Made by a program: the position numbers and the translations under genes
Source of the DNA: Strigops habroptila
Lineage: Eukaryota > Chordata > Aves > Psittaciformes > Psittacidae
Direction of reading: 5' to 3'
NCBI RefSeq assembly: GCF_004027225.2
Contig: NC_044290.2
Location: 4,914,906 to 4,978,905, forward strand
DNA length: 64,000 bases
The notes under the pieces: generated by a model
Database searches by the model: none
Told to the model about the DNA's origin: nothing
The model's input: only the letters and a program-made list of their open reading frames with translations
Part shown: piece after piece, positions 63,565 through 64,000 of the stretch
Layout: every line of letters starts with the position of its first letter
Position numbering within the stretch: position 1 is the first letter of the stretch

Positions 63565-64000
63565 TCTAAAGCACACCTCAAAGCATCATCTACCTCTGTA
63601 GAGGGAACTTTGGGGAGCCCCAGGAGAGCATTCCAGCTGGGATTTTCCCAATAGCCAGCAGTGCTTTGGTTTGGAAGGTTCCTCACCACCCAGGCTGGTG
63701 AGTAAAGCCATCTCCCTCATGCAGCCCAACAGTCTCTGCCGTAACCTGGCCTTGTGCCTCCCGCTCAGCCGCTTGCAAGCCTGAGGACTACCAGCCCTGT
63801 TATGTCCTTCAAGCACCCCAAGCCCCAGATGTGACATGGGGGGAAGTCCTCTCCACGGTTAATGCCAGGGGTTTCATCCTGGTTCCTCCTTCTGCATCTG
63901 AAACTCAGGGAATCAACACTGCTCCCTCCCCTACTGCTAATGGCACACCTGCTGCACAGCACCCACCACTGAATGGGAACACAAATCAACACAGTTCACA

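Larger units (their letters stand above)
51272..64000 (-). other. Intron of the HS3ST3-type gene (3' part, donor outside window)
   Basis: The terminal exon has a good acceptor but no companion exon is found up to the window edge, so this is intronic sequence running off the end. Long introns before the last exon are known for this gene family. It holds one CR1 fragment, patches rich in TAAT cores (53227-53238, 53400-53450, 59369-59405, 61430-61620), an imperfect purine tract near the right end, and a 398-codon open frame on the opposite strand. I see no GC-rich first exon encoding a signal anchor. The region 52-61 kb has many medium-length open frames on both strands, which probably reflects low stop-codon density rather than genes. 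Confidence 0.8.

Noticed and set aside
63321..63569. Lys/Arg/Glu-rich 82-codon frame
   Set aside because: It is a translation of the purine tract; simple sequence gives such charged peptides in any genome.

Overview
The window looks like bird nuclear DNA. Its interspersed repeats are mostly 5'-truncated CR1 LINE tails, recognisable by their 3' end that finishes in ATTCTATG-type octamers. There is also one solo LTR of the ERVL-like type common in bird genomes. Base composition is moderate, repeat density is low, there is no operon-like gene packing, and the one recognisable gene has a classic GT-AG intron boundary. The species cannot be named from this sequence.

Only one protein-coding gene can be supported. 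On the minus strand, 50653-51271 is the last coding exon of a heparan sulfate glucosamine 3-O-sulfotransferase of the 3A1/3B1 type. It encodes the C-terminal two thirds of the sulfotransferase domain. The exon that would encode the cytoplasmic tail, membrane anchor, stem and first PAPS-binding loop is not in the window. It must lie beyond position 64000, so 51272-64000 is the 3' part of a long intron. Positions below about 50652 are the 3' UTR and then the intergenic region downstream of the gene.

Region by region: 1-49150 is intergenic sequence with seven CR1 fragments on both strands, the solo LTR at 47556-48111, a handful of short local duplications, and several AT-rich islands. The stretch 49150-50652 is the probable 3' UTR. 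The exon follows at 50653-51271. From 51272 to 64000 is intron, with one CR1 copy at 56603-56920, several homeodomain-core-rich patches, a long purine tract at 63377-63564, and a 398-codon open frame of unknown meaning on the plus strand at 59625-60821.

I found no tRNA, rRNA, CRISPR array, prophage, insertion sequence or bacterial-type system. Most of the open frames in this window are short chance frames. I see no clear undescribed biological system. The items worth a second look are the long intronic ORF, several perfect palindromes and hairpins, recent-looking tandem duplications, and AT-rich patches that may be conserved regulatory elements.
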